Shown here piece after piece: positions 24,512-34,968 of a stretch of 64,000 bases of DNA. Position numbers and translations under genes: made by a program. The stretch comes from Spiroplasma kunkelii CR2-3x (GTDB taxonomy: Bacteria > Bacillota_I > Bacilli_A > Mycoplasmatales > Mycoplasmataceae). The stretch spans positions 1,054,001 to 1,118,000 of the forward strand of contig NZ_CP010899.1 in NCBI RefSeq assembly GCF_001274875.1. Reading direction: 5' to 3'. Within the stretch, counting starts at the first letter, position 1, and each line of letters opens with the position of its first letter. The notes below the pieces were generated by a model. It saw only the letters and a list, made by a program, of their open reading frames with translations, made no database searches and was not told the origin of the DNA.

Positions 24512-24578
24512 CCAACCGATAAAAAGTTAACTATTAATTTAATTAACTTTTTTAAGTTAATTATAGGAGGTTGAAATT

Positions 24579-24683
24579 ATGTAAACAAAGCAATATTTTA
24601 TTTTGCAGTCGCTAGTGAAAAAGTATGGTAAAGATAATGTTATTAATACTGTTAATAATATTGCAAAAAAATATTGAAATTAA
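24579..24683 (+). pseudogene. Small plectrovirus-type ORF with a stop right after the start
   Basis: An excellent ribosome site (AGGAGG, spacing 7) leads to ATG followed at once by TAA. The same frame then runs TKQYFILQSLVKKYGKDNVI and ends WN. The obvious reading is an original ATGAAAACAAAG-type start that lost or changed a base. Confidence 0.5.
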
Positions 24684-24820
24684 AAAGTAAAGAATAAATT
24701 ATTCCGCGTAATTTATTAGCGGATAATTTATTAAATAGTGTTTTTTAATGGAGCAAAGCAATAACGAGCGGAGCGAGTTTACAAATTTCAATTTTTTAAT
24801 TTATGAAAGGAGATGTATTA

Positions 24821-24904
24821 TGCCAACTTTATTAACTACAATTAGACCTTGTTTGGGAAATTTTACATCAAGACAATATTTTAAAAAAATTTTTTCAAAT
24901 TAAA
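24821..24904 (+). CDS. Very small ORF after a strong ribosome site
   Basis: 27 residues, MPTLLTTIRPCLGNFTSRQY and a short basic tail, preceded by AAAGGAGATGT. No family known to me. It is a plausible plectrovirus mini-ORF, possibly truncated. Confidence 0.35.
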
Positions 24905-25118
24905 TTAATATTTGTGTATGATTAATAAAATCTATTTTTTTGTTATATTTAATTTTAAAATATTAAAAATATTATTTTTAATTTGTTATTTTTTATAATT
25001 ATTGATTTTTATTTTTAATTTGTTATATTTTTATTAACTTTTTATCGTTTAGTTTTACAGTATACACTAAATTAAAATAATATGGTAAGATGGTGACAAT
25101 AAGGGGGATAATTCTACA

Positions 25119-25631
25119 ATGAAAAAATGATTAAGTTTATTTGGTGCAATTAGTTTAGTGGGAACAAGCACAACAAGTTTAGTTGCTTGTAGCAAAAAAC
25201 AAGAATATACACCTGAAGAATTAACAAAATTAAAAGAAGAAAACAAAATAAATACTACTAACCAAGAAATTAAAGATAATTTAGAATGAATAGCACCACA
25301 AGAAAAACCATTTAATAAGGTTGATAATAAATGATATTTTATTATATGAAAAGGCCTAAAATTAGATAAATGAACATTAAAAAAATATAAAGATGTTGGT
25401 TTAGACAGAACTAATAGTTTAATAGATAAATCATATAGTAATGCAGAATTACACAGAGTAAGTAATGATTTACATACAATTGCAAATAAAGAATATAGTA
25501 GTTGAAATAAAGATGATGGAACTTACTTTAAATCAATCTATCGTTGAAATGGTGAAGAACAAAAATTACCCGACTTAATAATTGATAATGATGGTAATGT
25601 AAAAGTTAGGAGAATAGAAAAAGAGATGTAA
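25119..25631 (+). CDS. Lipoprotein of the phage-associated family
   Basis: 170 residues. Signal peptide MKKWLSLFGAISLVGTSTTS with lipobox LVAC. A strong AAGGGGG ribosome site lies 10 bases upstream. The mature part is charged and contains the pattern EKPFNKVDNKWYFIIWKGLK, similar in layout to KSNW...EDKWYFLIYSAW in the 14830 lipoprotein. Near the end, YRWNGEEQKLPDLI parallels YQWDGNGEPETPTI. The two lipoproteins therefore look related along their length. This one faces a block of dsDNA-phage genes on the opposite strand, separated by a structured terminator. A role as a phage-borne surface (exclusion or fitness) protein is inference only. Confidence 0.75.
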
Positions 25632-25662
25632 AACCTCTTTTTTATGTTATAATTAAATTAAT

Positions 25663-25733
25663 AAAAGTAGAGTAAGTCCCTATTTTAAAAGTAATAGGCC
25701 CAGTGGATTAGTCCAGCTTACTCTACTTTTTTT
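25663..25733. terminator. Structured bidirectional terminator between convergent genes
   Basis: A perfect 14-bp outer stem (aaaagtagagtaag / cttactctactttt) encloses about 40 bases that can form two more hairpins (CCTATT...AATAGG and GGATtaGTCC). T runs follow on the plus strand. The CCAGCTTACT arm is shared with the hairpin at 61502-61547. Confidence 0.75.
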
Positions 25734-25742
25734 ATTTATTCT

Positions 25743-27937
25743 TTATCTTGGTTTAATTGTAATTTTAATTGGACTATTGCCTTTATTTCTAATTCCCAAA
25801 ACATTTGGATTAGAAACATCTATTGTTATATCTTTATTATTACCTCAATAATCTCAATGGGTTTTTGAAGTACCTGCTAATTTGGCAAGTATGGTTTTTG
25901 ATATTCTAATTTTTAATTTTAAATCATTAGTATAATATGCTTGTAGATATGTTTCTTTAATTTTATCTTTATCAGTATTAGATAATTTCGTTATTTGAAG
26001 TAAAAAATTAAAGAATATATTTTCTCCCAAAGGCTTGTTTGTTGAATATATATTTTGATAATTTCCACTTGGCAGTCCATTAGTATATGCAATAGGTTCA
26101 AATGTTTGAACTTCATTAGTTATATTATCTGTATACAAAGTTCTTATATTTTCAAAATTAACTTTATCAGTTTGTGAACGACCACTTTCTTGTAAAGTTA
26201 TATTGGATAATGACCCCAAATCATCACTACAAATACCTATACCACCTAAAATATTAATATTTCTATCAGGAATAAAATTCTCTATATCGGGTTGTCCACA
26301 TTCAACTTGTAAATTACCTAAATTACTTATTTCTATTATTTTATAAGCACTTTTAAATTTTTCAATACTTTGAATTGTTGGGTCAATTTGTTTTAAATCA
26401 ATCTCAGTTTCATAATAAACATCATAAAATTCATCATAAAATAAATTATTAAATGAATCTTTTTTACATTGTGCTTGTGCTGTTATTTTAGTTTTTAATG
26501 ACTACCACTATTTACTTTTACTTTTGATGGTGGTGTTATTTTTCAACTTTTAGACCAATAAAATTCAGAGTTATTATCTTCTTCATTAATAGTTGTTCCA
26601 ACAGTTGGATTAGTTGCAGTTGATGTTACTTTATCAGTTATTACAATTCCCTCACTATTTTTTTGATTTCAAAAGTCATATCTACTTTCCATATCTTTTT
26701 TTCAATCTTCATAACCAGTTATCATTGTTGGTTGTATACCTTGAATATTATATCAACTTACTTCTGGTGAAGCATAAGTATTTATTTTATCAGGTGGAGC
26801 AGGATACATGTTATACATTAATAAATCACGAGAATTCATTACTTTTTTATTAAATTCACCTTTAATAATTGGTCGCCCAATAACAGGCATATCAAATAAA
26901 ATTGGATTACCATAAAATTTAACTGCCATTGCTCTAACCCCTGGGTCTTTTAATAAAATATTATCTAATTCAACAATGCCTTTATTTAGTTTTTCATCAT
27001 AAGTTATTTTAGGAAAACAATAACCTTCACCAGGAGCACTTGTTTGTATAAATTGTCTTACTGATAAACCACTATGACTAATTTTGTCATTAATACTTGA
27101 AAATGTAATTTCTTGTCATAAGAAACTACCATCATAAGGTGAATAATAATTAATAACATTTGATGGATATAATCATTGTCTATCTTGTGGGGCAGAATTA
27201 ATATCACCACCACCAATATTTAAACCACGGTCATTAAATACAGTATAAAAATTATAATAATCATTAATATTTAATTTTTCAGAATCTTCATCTAAAATTA
27301 ATAAAGTATATTGTCTTTCTGTTGATTGCTGAGTAAATACTTGTTCAAATTTGGCTTCACCAAATTGAATTGAACTTCTATCATCAATCATATAAGCATC
27401 TCAATATTTACCAACTTTAACTTCTTTTGTATAAAAATTATCTGCTTTATTATCATTATTTATAAAATAACTTAATTTATATTGTTTTAAATATTCTAAC
27501 ATTCTATTAATATCATAAATATTTTCACCATCAATTAATTTTCAATAATTATTTTCATTTTCATCTTTTAATTTTATCGCAAAAGGTGTTTCATTATTGG
27601 CTCATATTGTTGAGTCAACTGGTTGTTTATTAAAATCATCAATCATTAATATATTAATTTCTTTACCTTTATATTTTTGAACTATTTTTAAACTACCTTG
27701 TCATTGTGCAATAGTACTTTCCATATTATCAAATATACGGGTATAACTCCCATAATCACTAGGTTTAGCATTATTAGGTTTTCAACCTGTTTCTGTATCA
27801 GGAATATATGAGCTATAAACATTAAAAGGAAATACCATTCAATGTCTATTATCTCGTATATTTTCTCTAATATCTATTAAAGTATCATGGGCTTTTCTTC
27901 TTAATTCTTCCATAACACCTGGGTTAATTCTACTCAT
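25743..27937 (-). pseudogene. Phage structural protein (unknown class), one frameshift
   Basis: Starts at an ATG after AAGGAGG (MSRINPGVMEELRRKAHDTL) and reads 480 residues to 26495. The rest (TKITAQAQCKKDSFNNLFYD to ITIKPR, stop at 25743) continues in the -1 frame with no start codon of its own. One missing T near 26497 would restore a protein of about 731 residues. The middle has RQYTLLILDEDSEKLNINDY and FLWQEITFSSINDKISHSGL, which are matched by the fragment at 40578-40890, so it belongs to a family of related phages. It follows portal by 3 bases. Head, collar or tail role unresolved. Confidence 0.65.
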
Positions 27938-27940
27938 TTT

Positions 27941-29335
27941 TTAATCCTCCTTAATTTCTGTTCTACCTTGTAAGGCATTTTGATTATTACCAGTTTCATC
28001 ATATTCTAGTAATTTATTATTATGTTCTATTTCTTTGGTTTGCATTTTATCTTGTCATTTTTCAATTTTTTCATAATATTTAGTTGCTTCTAATTCATCA
28101 ATATTATCATATTCAGTAATTGCTCTTATTGGTTCCATTGTTCCATTGTCTAATCTAGCAGTAATTAATTCATTTTGTCGCATTTGGTCAACTAAGCTAG
28201 CACTAACAAAATCAAAACCATAAGGCCGTTCACCATTACCATCTCATAAACCATAATATTTTAAAACAATATCAAACATCTTAGTATAATATTGTTTACG
28301 ATATGATTGTAAATATGCTTGTTTTTCTAAGTCTTTTGTTTTTTTTATTAATGATTGTGTTTTATTTTCTTCACTATCTGAAGCATCGCCAAAAGGACTA
28401 GAAAAATTACATGCTATATATACTTGTTCAATAATAGATTTTTGGTCTTGTGTATATGTTTCTAAAATTGGTGTACCTTGTACTACTTGTAAAGATTGAG
28501 ATGATGTTCCATCTGCTGCTGTTTGACCTGATTGAATAAAAATATCACCAAATACATCTTGTAATACTTTTTTATTACCATTATTATAAGCAGTCATTAA
28601 ATTATCATCTAATTGACCATATCAGTGTGTACGATTTGCATATCTTTCTTTTGATTTAATATTAAAACTATCTTCTAAATCAAATTGTAATTTATAACAA
28701 TTTGACATTGTAGGTCATGGATTTAATGTAGTTGATGTTGATAAAAATAATGGATTAGGTTCATTTATCATTTCTCAAAAAGGAATAATACCTAATTTAT
28801 TTTTAAATTCTTGTACTAAAATAGGTTTAACATAATCTTTAATTTCTGTTTTACTTTGACCAACAACTACTTCATTATTTTTAGGTCAACCTTTAATAAT
28901 TATTTTATCTTTAGTACAAATTAAATTTAAAATAAAACCACTATCTGATTGATGATAATTTAATCAAATATCAGCACCTTGTTCAATTTCATTTATTTTA
29001 CTTACTCTTGAAGTAAAGTTAAATGGATTAATTCATAAATCAATATTACCATCACTAGTTTCTAATAAACCAAAAATAGTTTTACCCATTAAACTTGCTG
29101 TTAATTCATTTTTATCTAATTTCTCTTTTATTTTATAAGTTTCATATCATCAATTTAATTTTTCTAAAATGTCTTTACGATGAGACTTAAATAATATATC
29201 TTTACCATTTACTAAACGCATTTGATGGCGAGCAATAATATTTGCTAAATTAATTGTTCAATCATAATTATAATATTTTAAAACACTATTTATATCATTT
29301 AAGTTTGGTAAAGCGGGGTATGTACTATTATTCAT
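27941..29335 (-). CDS. Phage portal protein
   Basis: 464 residues with TGA = Trp. It starts MNNSTYPALPNLNDINSVLK just inside the end of the small upstream ORF. Features expected of a small-phage portal are present: NIIARHQMRLVNGKDILFKS near the N-terminus, ASLMGKTIFGLLETSDG, LGIIPFWEMINEPNPLF, and a C-terminal helical/coiled region (LEATKYYEKIEKWQDKMQTK). It follows a large-terminase gene, the usual order. Portal forms the ring through which DNA is packaged. I see no frameshift or stop. Confidence 0.75.
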
Positions 29336-29606
29336 TATTATTTTGCTCCTTTAATTTTAAAATAAGTCCATAATTAATTATATTTACAGTTAATAAACTA
29401 GGTTCATTTGATAAAACTTTTACACATACTTTAACTTTTTTATATTTTTTAATATATTCGTTATATAAATTTAATTTACATATTGCAATATTATCTTTTT
29501 TTAATTCTTGACAAAGTCTTTTTTTAACTTGTCCACAAACAGACATATATGGTCTTTTTGCATTTATTACACGCTCATCATGTATTACATAAATATCTTT
29601 TTTCAT
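29328..29606 (-). CDS. Small phage protein between terminase and portal
   Basis: 92 residues from an ATG overlapping the terminase stop (TAATG), with AGGGAG upstream. MKKDIYVIHDERVINAKRPY then a very basic, cysteine-containing region (CGQVKKRLCQELKKDNIAIC) and a beta-rich tail (NEPSLLTVNIINYGLILKLK). Function unknown; the position suggests a packaging or head accessory role. Confidence 0.55.
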   Translation of the reverse strand: MKKDIYVIHDERVINAKRPYMSVCGQVKKRLCQELKKDNIAICKLNLYNEYIKKYKKVKVCVKVLSNEPSLLTVNIINYGLILKLKEQNNNE

Positions 29607-31069
29607 TAAGTTATTCACTCCCTTTGTTGCCATAATTTATAATCTGGTGAATTATTATGTTTAACCATTGGTATTAATTTAAAGTGTAAAGCATAAAAAT
29701 CACTATCAAATGTATCATCATATAAGTCTAGCATTCTTTCTTCCCTTGAATCTTCTTTATCTTCTCATTGAATTAATTCATATTGATTTTTACTTACAGG
29801 ACATTTTTCTCATAATCATTTTAATTGATTAGTATTTATTAACATTGTAAATGCTTCAATACGATGCTTTACTTTAAATTTTTGTTTTTGTGCTGGTTTA
29901 AATGTCATATATTGACCAAAACTATAATTATATTTTTCTCGATTTAAACTTTCTAATATTGCATAAGCACTATCGTCAACATTAATTGATATACCTTGTT
30001 GTATTAAATTAAAATATTGATTTAATTGATTATTATAAAACTCTAAAATATCTTTTACTTGTTCTAATGGTCCTTTAAATTGTTGTGTAGCATTTGAATG
30101 AGTATATTCTGCGACTTTATATGCTTTTTTATCAAATAAATTATATAGTCAAAAACTAGCTGCTGTTGTATGTCCTTTTGGGCTAGTAGAGTTTGCTAAG
30201 TCAACTCCACCCAATAATTTTGTTGGTTGAATAATATCTGTTGCTTGCATAATATAAATATATCTTGCAAAAATTGAACCACTAGTATTACCTGGTAAAC
30301 CTCAACTTCATACTCTTGCTCTTTCAATATCTAATTGTTCTAATCTTAATTGTTCATTAACTTTATCTTGTGGTAATTCATAATTAAGTCTTCAACTAGA
30401 AGAATGAATAATAATCTTCATATTTCATTTTTCGATGTATTTAATTTGTTCATATTTACTACGCATTATTTCTTCATTAAAAGGTAATAATTCATTACAA
30501 TAACCAACAATATATCTTTTTAAACTTTCAGGATTACAAGTATTAATTGTTATTTTATTTTGATAACCACGAATAGCAAATTCTAAATCACTTAAATCTT
30601 TTTGTTGAAATTGGTCACATTCTTCTCTTCAATCAATAACTAATTTATATTTATTCAAATCAGCAAAAGCTTTTAATTTTTCTTTTCGACTTGGTGAATG
30701 TAAACCTTTACAATATATTTTGCTACCATTTGATAAAGTAAAAGTAAAATTTGATAAATTAATAGTATAAGGAATATGATTTTCATCTAACATATTTCAT
30801 ATATTTTGAAATACACTATCTTTTAAATCTTTACTCCAATACATGCTAGCAATGATACAAATTTGTTGTTTAATTAATAAACTAATTTTTAATAATTCAC
30901 CAAACATTTTAATATTTGAAATAGTCTTACCACTATATCGTGTTCCAATTTGATTAATTTCATTAACTAATTCATATTTTTTAGCAAAGGGATATTTATT
31001 ACCAATACTACTATTTTGTAATAACCAATAAGGAGTTTCTAACAAATAAGTAAAATGATTAAGCATCAT
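29606..31069 (-). CDS. Phage terminase large subunit
   Basis: 487 residues, one frame with TGA = Trp. The N-terminal ATPase shows QIGTRYSGKTISNIKMF (Walker A-like, GTRYSGKT), CIIASMYWSKDLKDSVFQNI, and the Walker B/acidic region KYKLVIDWREECDQF. The C-terminal nuclease part has LGGVDLANSTSPKGHTTAAS (first acidic residue) and a later NVDDSAYAILESL and DLYDDTFDSDFYALH. It cleaves concatemeric phage DNA and drives it into the head. Start chosen at ATG 31069 after GAGAG; a GTG at 31075 is possible. It appears complete. Confidence 0.78.
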
Positions 31070-31457
31070 TATCACTCTCTTTTTTAATATCTCTAATATC
31101 AGTTTGTAAATTAACTATTATTGGCTGTTGATTATTTAAGTTTAATTCTTGTTCTAATTGTTTTTCTTGTAGTGAATATTTATAATTAAATGCTCGTTGT
31201 CAATATGTTTTTACTCCATCAGGTGTTTTAACCATTGCTTTAATTAATTCACTTTCAATTTTATCAACTTGTCGTTCAAGCAAAGGAACTATCTTTTCGC
31301 TCCGATAAATTTCTTGTCTTCAATGACGAGAAAGATTGAATTCATTCGTTAAATCATTTAAAGTATATGGTTTATCAGATGATTTATTTTCTCAAAATTG
31401 CTCTATTTTACGATAAAAAGTTGCTAAACTTGCTGTTTTTGGATTAAATTCTTTCAT
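31059..31457 (-). CDS. Putative phage terminase small subunit
   Basis: 132 residues, MKEFNPKTASLATFYRKIEQ, with a helix-turn-helix-like segment (YTLNDLTNEFNLSRHWRQEI) and a long charged helix. It overlaps the start of the large terminase by a few bases. Position, size and HTH fit a DNA-recognition subunit. No database check was possible, so the assignment rests mainly on context. Confidence 0.6.
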
Positions 31458-31600
31458 TTTTTACTCCTTTTTGCATATTAAAATTGCTATTATTTAAACA
31501 ATATGATTAAATAAAAGAGTATATCAAACTTATCAATAATTAAAAACTTAGCAAAATGTATTAAAAAACTTAATATTATTTTTATTATGTTTATTTTACA

Positions 31601-31642
31601 TCAAAAAAAAGAAAGTAAACTTAATTACTTTCTTTTTTTTGA
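31601..31642. terminator. Strong bidirectional hairpin
   Basis: An 18-bp perfect inverted repeat (tcaaaaaaaagaaagtaa / ttactttcttttttttga) with a 6-base loop, between the phage block and the IS30 element. Confidence 0.75.
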
Positions 31643-31650
31643 TATAAACA

Positions 31651-32912
31651 TTTTTAAGAGACAAAACTTACTACTTGTTTACATTATAATTTTATAACTT
31701 TAAAAATAATTGTCAATAGTTTTTTAAAAAATAGTGTATAAATAACTTTAAAAAGATTAGAGACAAAATATATGAAAGATTATACACATGTAAAATATGA
31801 TGAAAGATATTTATTTGAAGATTTATTATTTTCTAATGCTTGTAAAAAGAAAAATGGAACAATTAATATGTCAGAAATAGCACGACAAACAAATCGTGGA
31901 ATTAATACTGTTAAAAGAGAAATTAATCGATTTAAAAAAATAGAAGATTATACAGCAGTTGAAGCACATAAAGATTATTATAAAAAACGAAAAAAATGTA
32001 TTAAAAAACTACCTGAATTTACAGAAGAACAATTAAATTTTATTCAAATTAGATTTAATAAATATCGTGATACACCTGGGCAACTTATTTATCGTTATTT
32101 TTTGAAATTTAATGTTAAATTTCCTGCTTGTGTTAAAACTTTTTATAAATGAGTTCGTTTGGGTGAGTTTGGATTAAAAAAAGAAAATTTACGATATAGG
32201 GGTAAAAAATTTAAAACAAAAGGAAAGATTGATAATCGTGGTAAATTAACTAATTTTAAGTCAATTTGAAACATTGAAAATAAACTTTCTAATGTTGGAT
32301 GATTTGAAATGGATACTGTTGTTGGTAAAAACCATCAATCTTCTCTTTTAGTTTTAGTAGAACAATCAAGTAAAAAATATTTTGCAATAAAATTAGAAAA
32401 TCATACTGCTAATGAAGTTTTTGAAAAGTTTAAAGAATTAGTTAAAGTAAATAATTTAATTGGAAAAATTAAAGGCGTAATAACTGATAGAGGAAAAGAA
32501 TTTTATAAATGAAGAGAATTAGAAATATTCGCTGAAACACAAGTATATTTTTGTGAAGCTGGTAAACCACAGCAAAAACCTTTAATTGAATATATGAATA
32601 GTGAATTAAGACATTGATTTTATAAGGGAACTGATTTTAATAAAGTTAGTCAGAAAAAATTAAATTGAGTAGTTAATGATGTAATTAATGAAAAAATACG
32701 GCCCTGTTTAAATTGAATAAGTGCAAAAGATATATTTTTACATAATATTAAATAAATTTATTAAAATTACTTAATAAATCCTTTTTAGTGTGCTTAAATA
32801 TGGTTAAATTAAGCTATATTTATAAAATATTTTATTTTTTTAAAAAAGAGTTGCATTTATTTTAAATGATGTTATCATCAAATTAACAAGAGACAAAATT
32901 TGCTGCTTGAAT
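31651..32912 (+). mobile_element. IS30-family element, complete transposase copy
   Basis: Contains an intact transposase gene (31772-32755). Direct rather than inverted copies of AAGAGACAAAAyTTrCTrCTTG flank it at 31651-31675 and 32887-32912. The right flank up to about 32932 is shared with the copy at 39893-40578. The precise ends are not certain. Confidence 0.65.
31772..32755 (+). CDS. IS30-family transposase
   Basis: 327 residues with TGA = Trp. The N-terminal HTH reads MSEIARQTNRGINTVKREIN. The catalytic core has FEMDTVVG (first Asp), VITDRGKEFYKWRELE (second Asp) and KPLIEYMNSELRHWF (Glu), the IS30 DDE pattern. The C-terminus ends FLHNIK. It is the only one of the three IS30 copies here with an uninterrupted frame, so it is probably functional. 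SpV1 phages of Spiroplasma carry transposases of this family. Confidence 0.9.
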
Positions 32913-33232
32913 ATACTTGATGCATATTTATTAATTTGATTAAAAGCTTCTTTAAAATTTATTTCTGGTTTTTTTAACTCAATTTGTATTAAAGGTAAAC
33001 CATTAATTAAAGTTATTATATCATATCTATTTTGAAAAATACTTTTTATTTTTAATTGATTAGTAAATTGAAAAATATTATCACATCATTTATCTTTATT
33101 AAATAATTCTAAATCCACTTTTTCAAAATCATCACGCTCAATTGTAATTTTATGTCTTAATATTTTTGCAGAATTAAAAGTACTTTTACCAGTAATTTTA
33201 AATAATAATTTTTCAAATTCTTTATCAGTTTA
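32895..33232 (-). pseudogene. hsdR (type I restriction R subunit), N-terminal fragment
   Basis: About 110 readable residues of the HSDR_N nuclease domain: TDKEFEKLLFKITGKSTFNS, then HKITIERDDFEKVDLELFNK, NRYDIITLINGLPLIQIELK (the E-x-K nuclease element) and AFNQINKYASSIF. It stops where the IS30 element begins. The C-terminal part of the same gene type lies 8.4 kb away on the same strand (23602-24511), while the central helicase is missing. Confidence 0.8.
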
Positions 33233-33233
33233 A

Positions 33234-33692
33234 AACAAAGGGGAAAAACCAACCTTAAACTACTCTCAAAATAGCGTTAAAATCGGTTTTATTGATAAAG
33301 ATGAATATATTAAAATTAATGGTTATGAAATTAGTAATTTTAATTTTAAATTACAAATTCAACAAAATACCACAATCCAAGATAATAGTACAAGTTATAT
33401 AATAATTGATAAAAAAGATATTTTAATTAATGATATTTCAAAACAAGACAAAGAATTTTTAGAAACATTAGACTTAAAAATAATTTCTATTAATGAACCA
33501 ATTAGTGAAGACAATAAAAATGAATGTTATATCATTAAAAAATATAAACACCCTTATTCATTAGAAGGAATTGATATTATTAAATCTGTGAATTTAATTA
33601 AAAAAAATGACTTTAAATGAAAAAACCAAAATAGCATTCATTTAGTATTACAAAAATCATTGCCCGAAGACCTACCTCAACTAAAATTTTAA
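33234..33692 (+). pseudogene. Truncated hypothetical gene, 5' end lost
   Basis: An open frame of about 150 residues without a start codon: KPTLNYSQNSVKIGFIDKDE, then beta-rich text including STSYIIIDKKDILINDISKQ and HPYSLEGIDIIKSVNLIKKN, ending LPQLKF. It begins exactly where the hsdR fragment ends, so the breakpoint at about 33233 has cut both genes. Family unknown. Nothing recognisable follows until 33860. Confidence 0.45.
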
Positions 33693-33859
33693 ACTCTTTT
33701 TTATTTGAACAAAGGATTAAGAAAATTCATCAGAATGACTTTTAAGAGTTCCTAAAAAATTTATACAAAATTAGTGTGCTCATTTTAGGTATGTTAATTT
33801 TAATCTTTTACAATTTATTATACAAACATTTTATTATGCAAACATTTAATATAACTAAA

Positions 33860-34411
33860 TTAATCACGAATTACTAATTCATTTTGAAGTTTCATTACTT
33901 TTTTTGCTCCTAAAACTCGATCAGCAATTGCTAAAGCAAAATTCATTGTTGAACCAACTGAAGCCCCAGTAATAATATGACCATCAGTAATAGCAGCCAT
34001 TTCATCATTATAAATTGCCTTTTCCATCCCTTCGATACATCCCGGATAACTAGTGACTTCTTTATTGTCTAAAATTCCTAAATGTCCTAAAATTTGGGGT
34101 GCTGCACAAACTGCAGCAATTATTTTTTGATCATTATTGGCTTTTAATAACCAATCTTTTAACATCTCATTTTTTGCAAGATTATCAACACCAATGCGAC
34201 CACCTGGTAAAATGAAACCATCATAATCTTCATATTTAATATCTTCAATTAATTTATCAGCCTTAATCGTAACATCATGGGATGAAACAACTTCTAATGC
34301 TTTAGTAATACTAATTAATTTTAGCTTAATGCCTCCTCGTCGTAACACATCAGTTGTAATAATTGCTTCACCTTCTTCAAAACCTGTTGCTAAAAACAAT
34401 GCAAATTTCAT
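33860..34411 (-). CDS. DJ-1/PfpI family protein
   Basis: 183 residues from the ATG behind AAAGAGGTG (MKFALFLATGFEEGEAIITT). The fold signature is complete: Glu in FEEGEA, the nucleophile-elbow Cys in AAVCAAPQILGHLG, and the C-terminal GASVGSTMNFALAIADRVLG. DJ-1-like proteins in bacteria act in oxidative or carbonyl stress or as glyoxalase/deglycase-type enzymes; the exact role here is unknown. It is divergent from the 34483 gene, with promoters in the 70-bp gap. Confidence 0.9.
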   Translation of the reverse strand: MKFALFLATGFEEGEAIITTDVLRRGGIKLKLISITKALEVVSSHDVTIKADKLIEDIKYEDYDGFILPGGRIGVDNLAKNEMLKDWLLKANNDQKIIAAVCAAPQILGHLGILDNKEVTSYPGCIEGMEKAIYNDEMAAITDGHIITGASVGSTMNFALAIADRVLGAKKVMKLQNELVIRD

Positions 34412-34482
34412 AAATAACACCTCTTTCTTCTTGGTAATTATAATATAATTTTATATAATTGTTAAGGAAAAAGGTGTTATGC

Positions 34483-34902
34483 ATGGGGTTTTTCTCAAAA
34501 GTAGTTTATAAATTTCATCGAACAAAACATAAACGAAATAAAAAATATTATTTATTAAAAAATCGTAAAACATTAACTGTTAATAGTATTCCACAAGACA
34601 TTAATATTCATGTGATTAAAAATTTTCGGGAAAAATTCACGAGTTTAATTCAACCAAATGATATAACAATGAAAGATGGATATTTATTACGAAAAGTACG
34701 TGGTTTTAATAGTTTTGGAATTTTTTATCAACTTGATGTTATTTTTTGCAATAAAAATTTTGAAGTTATTCAAACAATTCAAAATTTTGGGCCACAAAAA
34801 ATAAGTCATTATTTTCCACAATGTTATTTTGTCTATTGTCTTGCTCCTGGAATGATTAATTTTTTAAATATTAAACCAAACGATATTTTACGAATTATTT
34901 AA
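34483..34902 (+). CDS. DUF192-like small protein
   Basis: 139 residues starting MGFFSKVVYKFHRTKHKRNK; a TATAAT box at about 34442 and AAGGAAAAAGG precede it. The C-terminal half fits the DUF192 pattern: LRKVRGFNSFGIFYQLDVIF (hydrophobic L-D-V-I-F core), then an aromatic-rich strand and FLNIKPNDILRII. There is no signal peptide. The function of DUF192 is not established. Confidence 0.6.
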   Translation: MGFFSKVVYKFHRTKHKRNKKYYLLKNRKTLTVNSIPQDINIHVIKNFREKFTSLIQPNDITMKDGYLLRKVRGFNSFGIFYQLDVIFCNKNFEVIQTIQNFGPQKISHYFPQCYFVYCLAPGMINFLNIKPNDILRII

Positions 34903-34968
34903 TTTATCATTAATATTTTTAAAACTAAGTTATAATATAAATAATGTTATGGTTAAGGAGAAAAAACA

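Larger units (their letters stand above)
24517..25047. mobile_element. 531-bp element with 14-bp terminal inverted repeats, plectrovirus-derived content
   Basis: CGATAAAAAGTTAA at 24517-24530 is repeated exactly in reverse at 25034-25047. The interior contains two small ORFs with good ribosome sites, a palindromic gagcggagcgag-type patch and an AT-rich tail, but no transposase. It abuts the hsdR fragment. It could be a phage remnant or a MITE-like unit. Confidence 0.5.

Noticed and set aside
31601-31642. 18-bp perfect inverted repeat as the IS30 terminal repeat
   Set aside because: No matching copy at the right end of the element or in the second IS30 copy; it has the layout of a terminator.
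34459-34482. Upstream extension (MLRKKVLC) of the DUF192-like gene
   Set aside because: It would begin at a TTG inside the ribosome-site region; ATG 34483 has proper spacing to AAGG.
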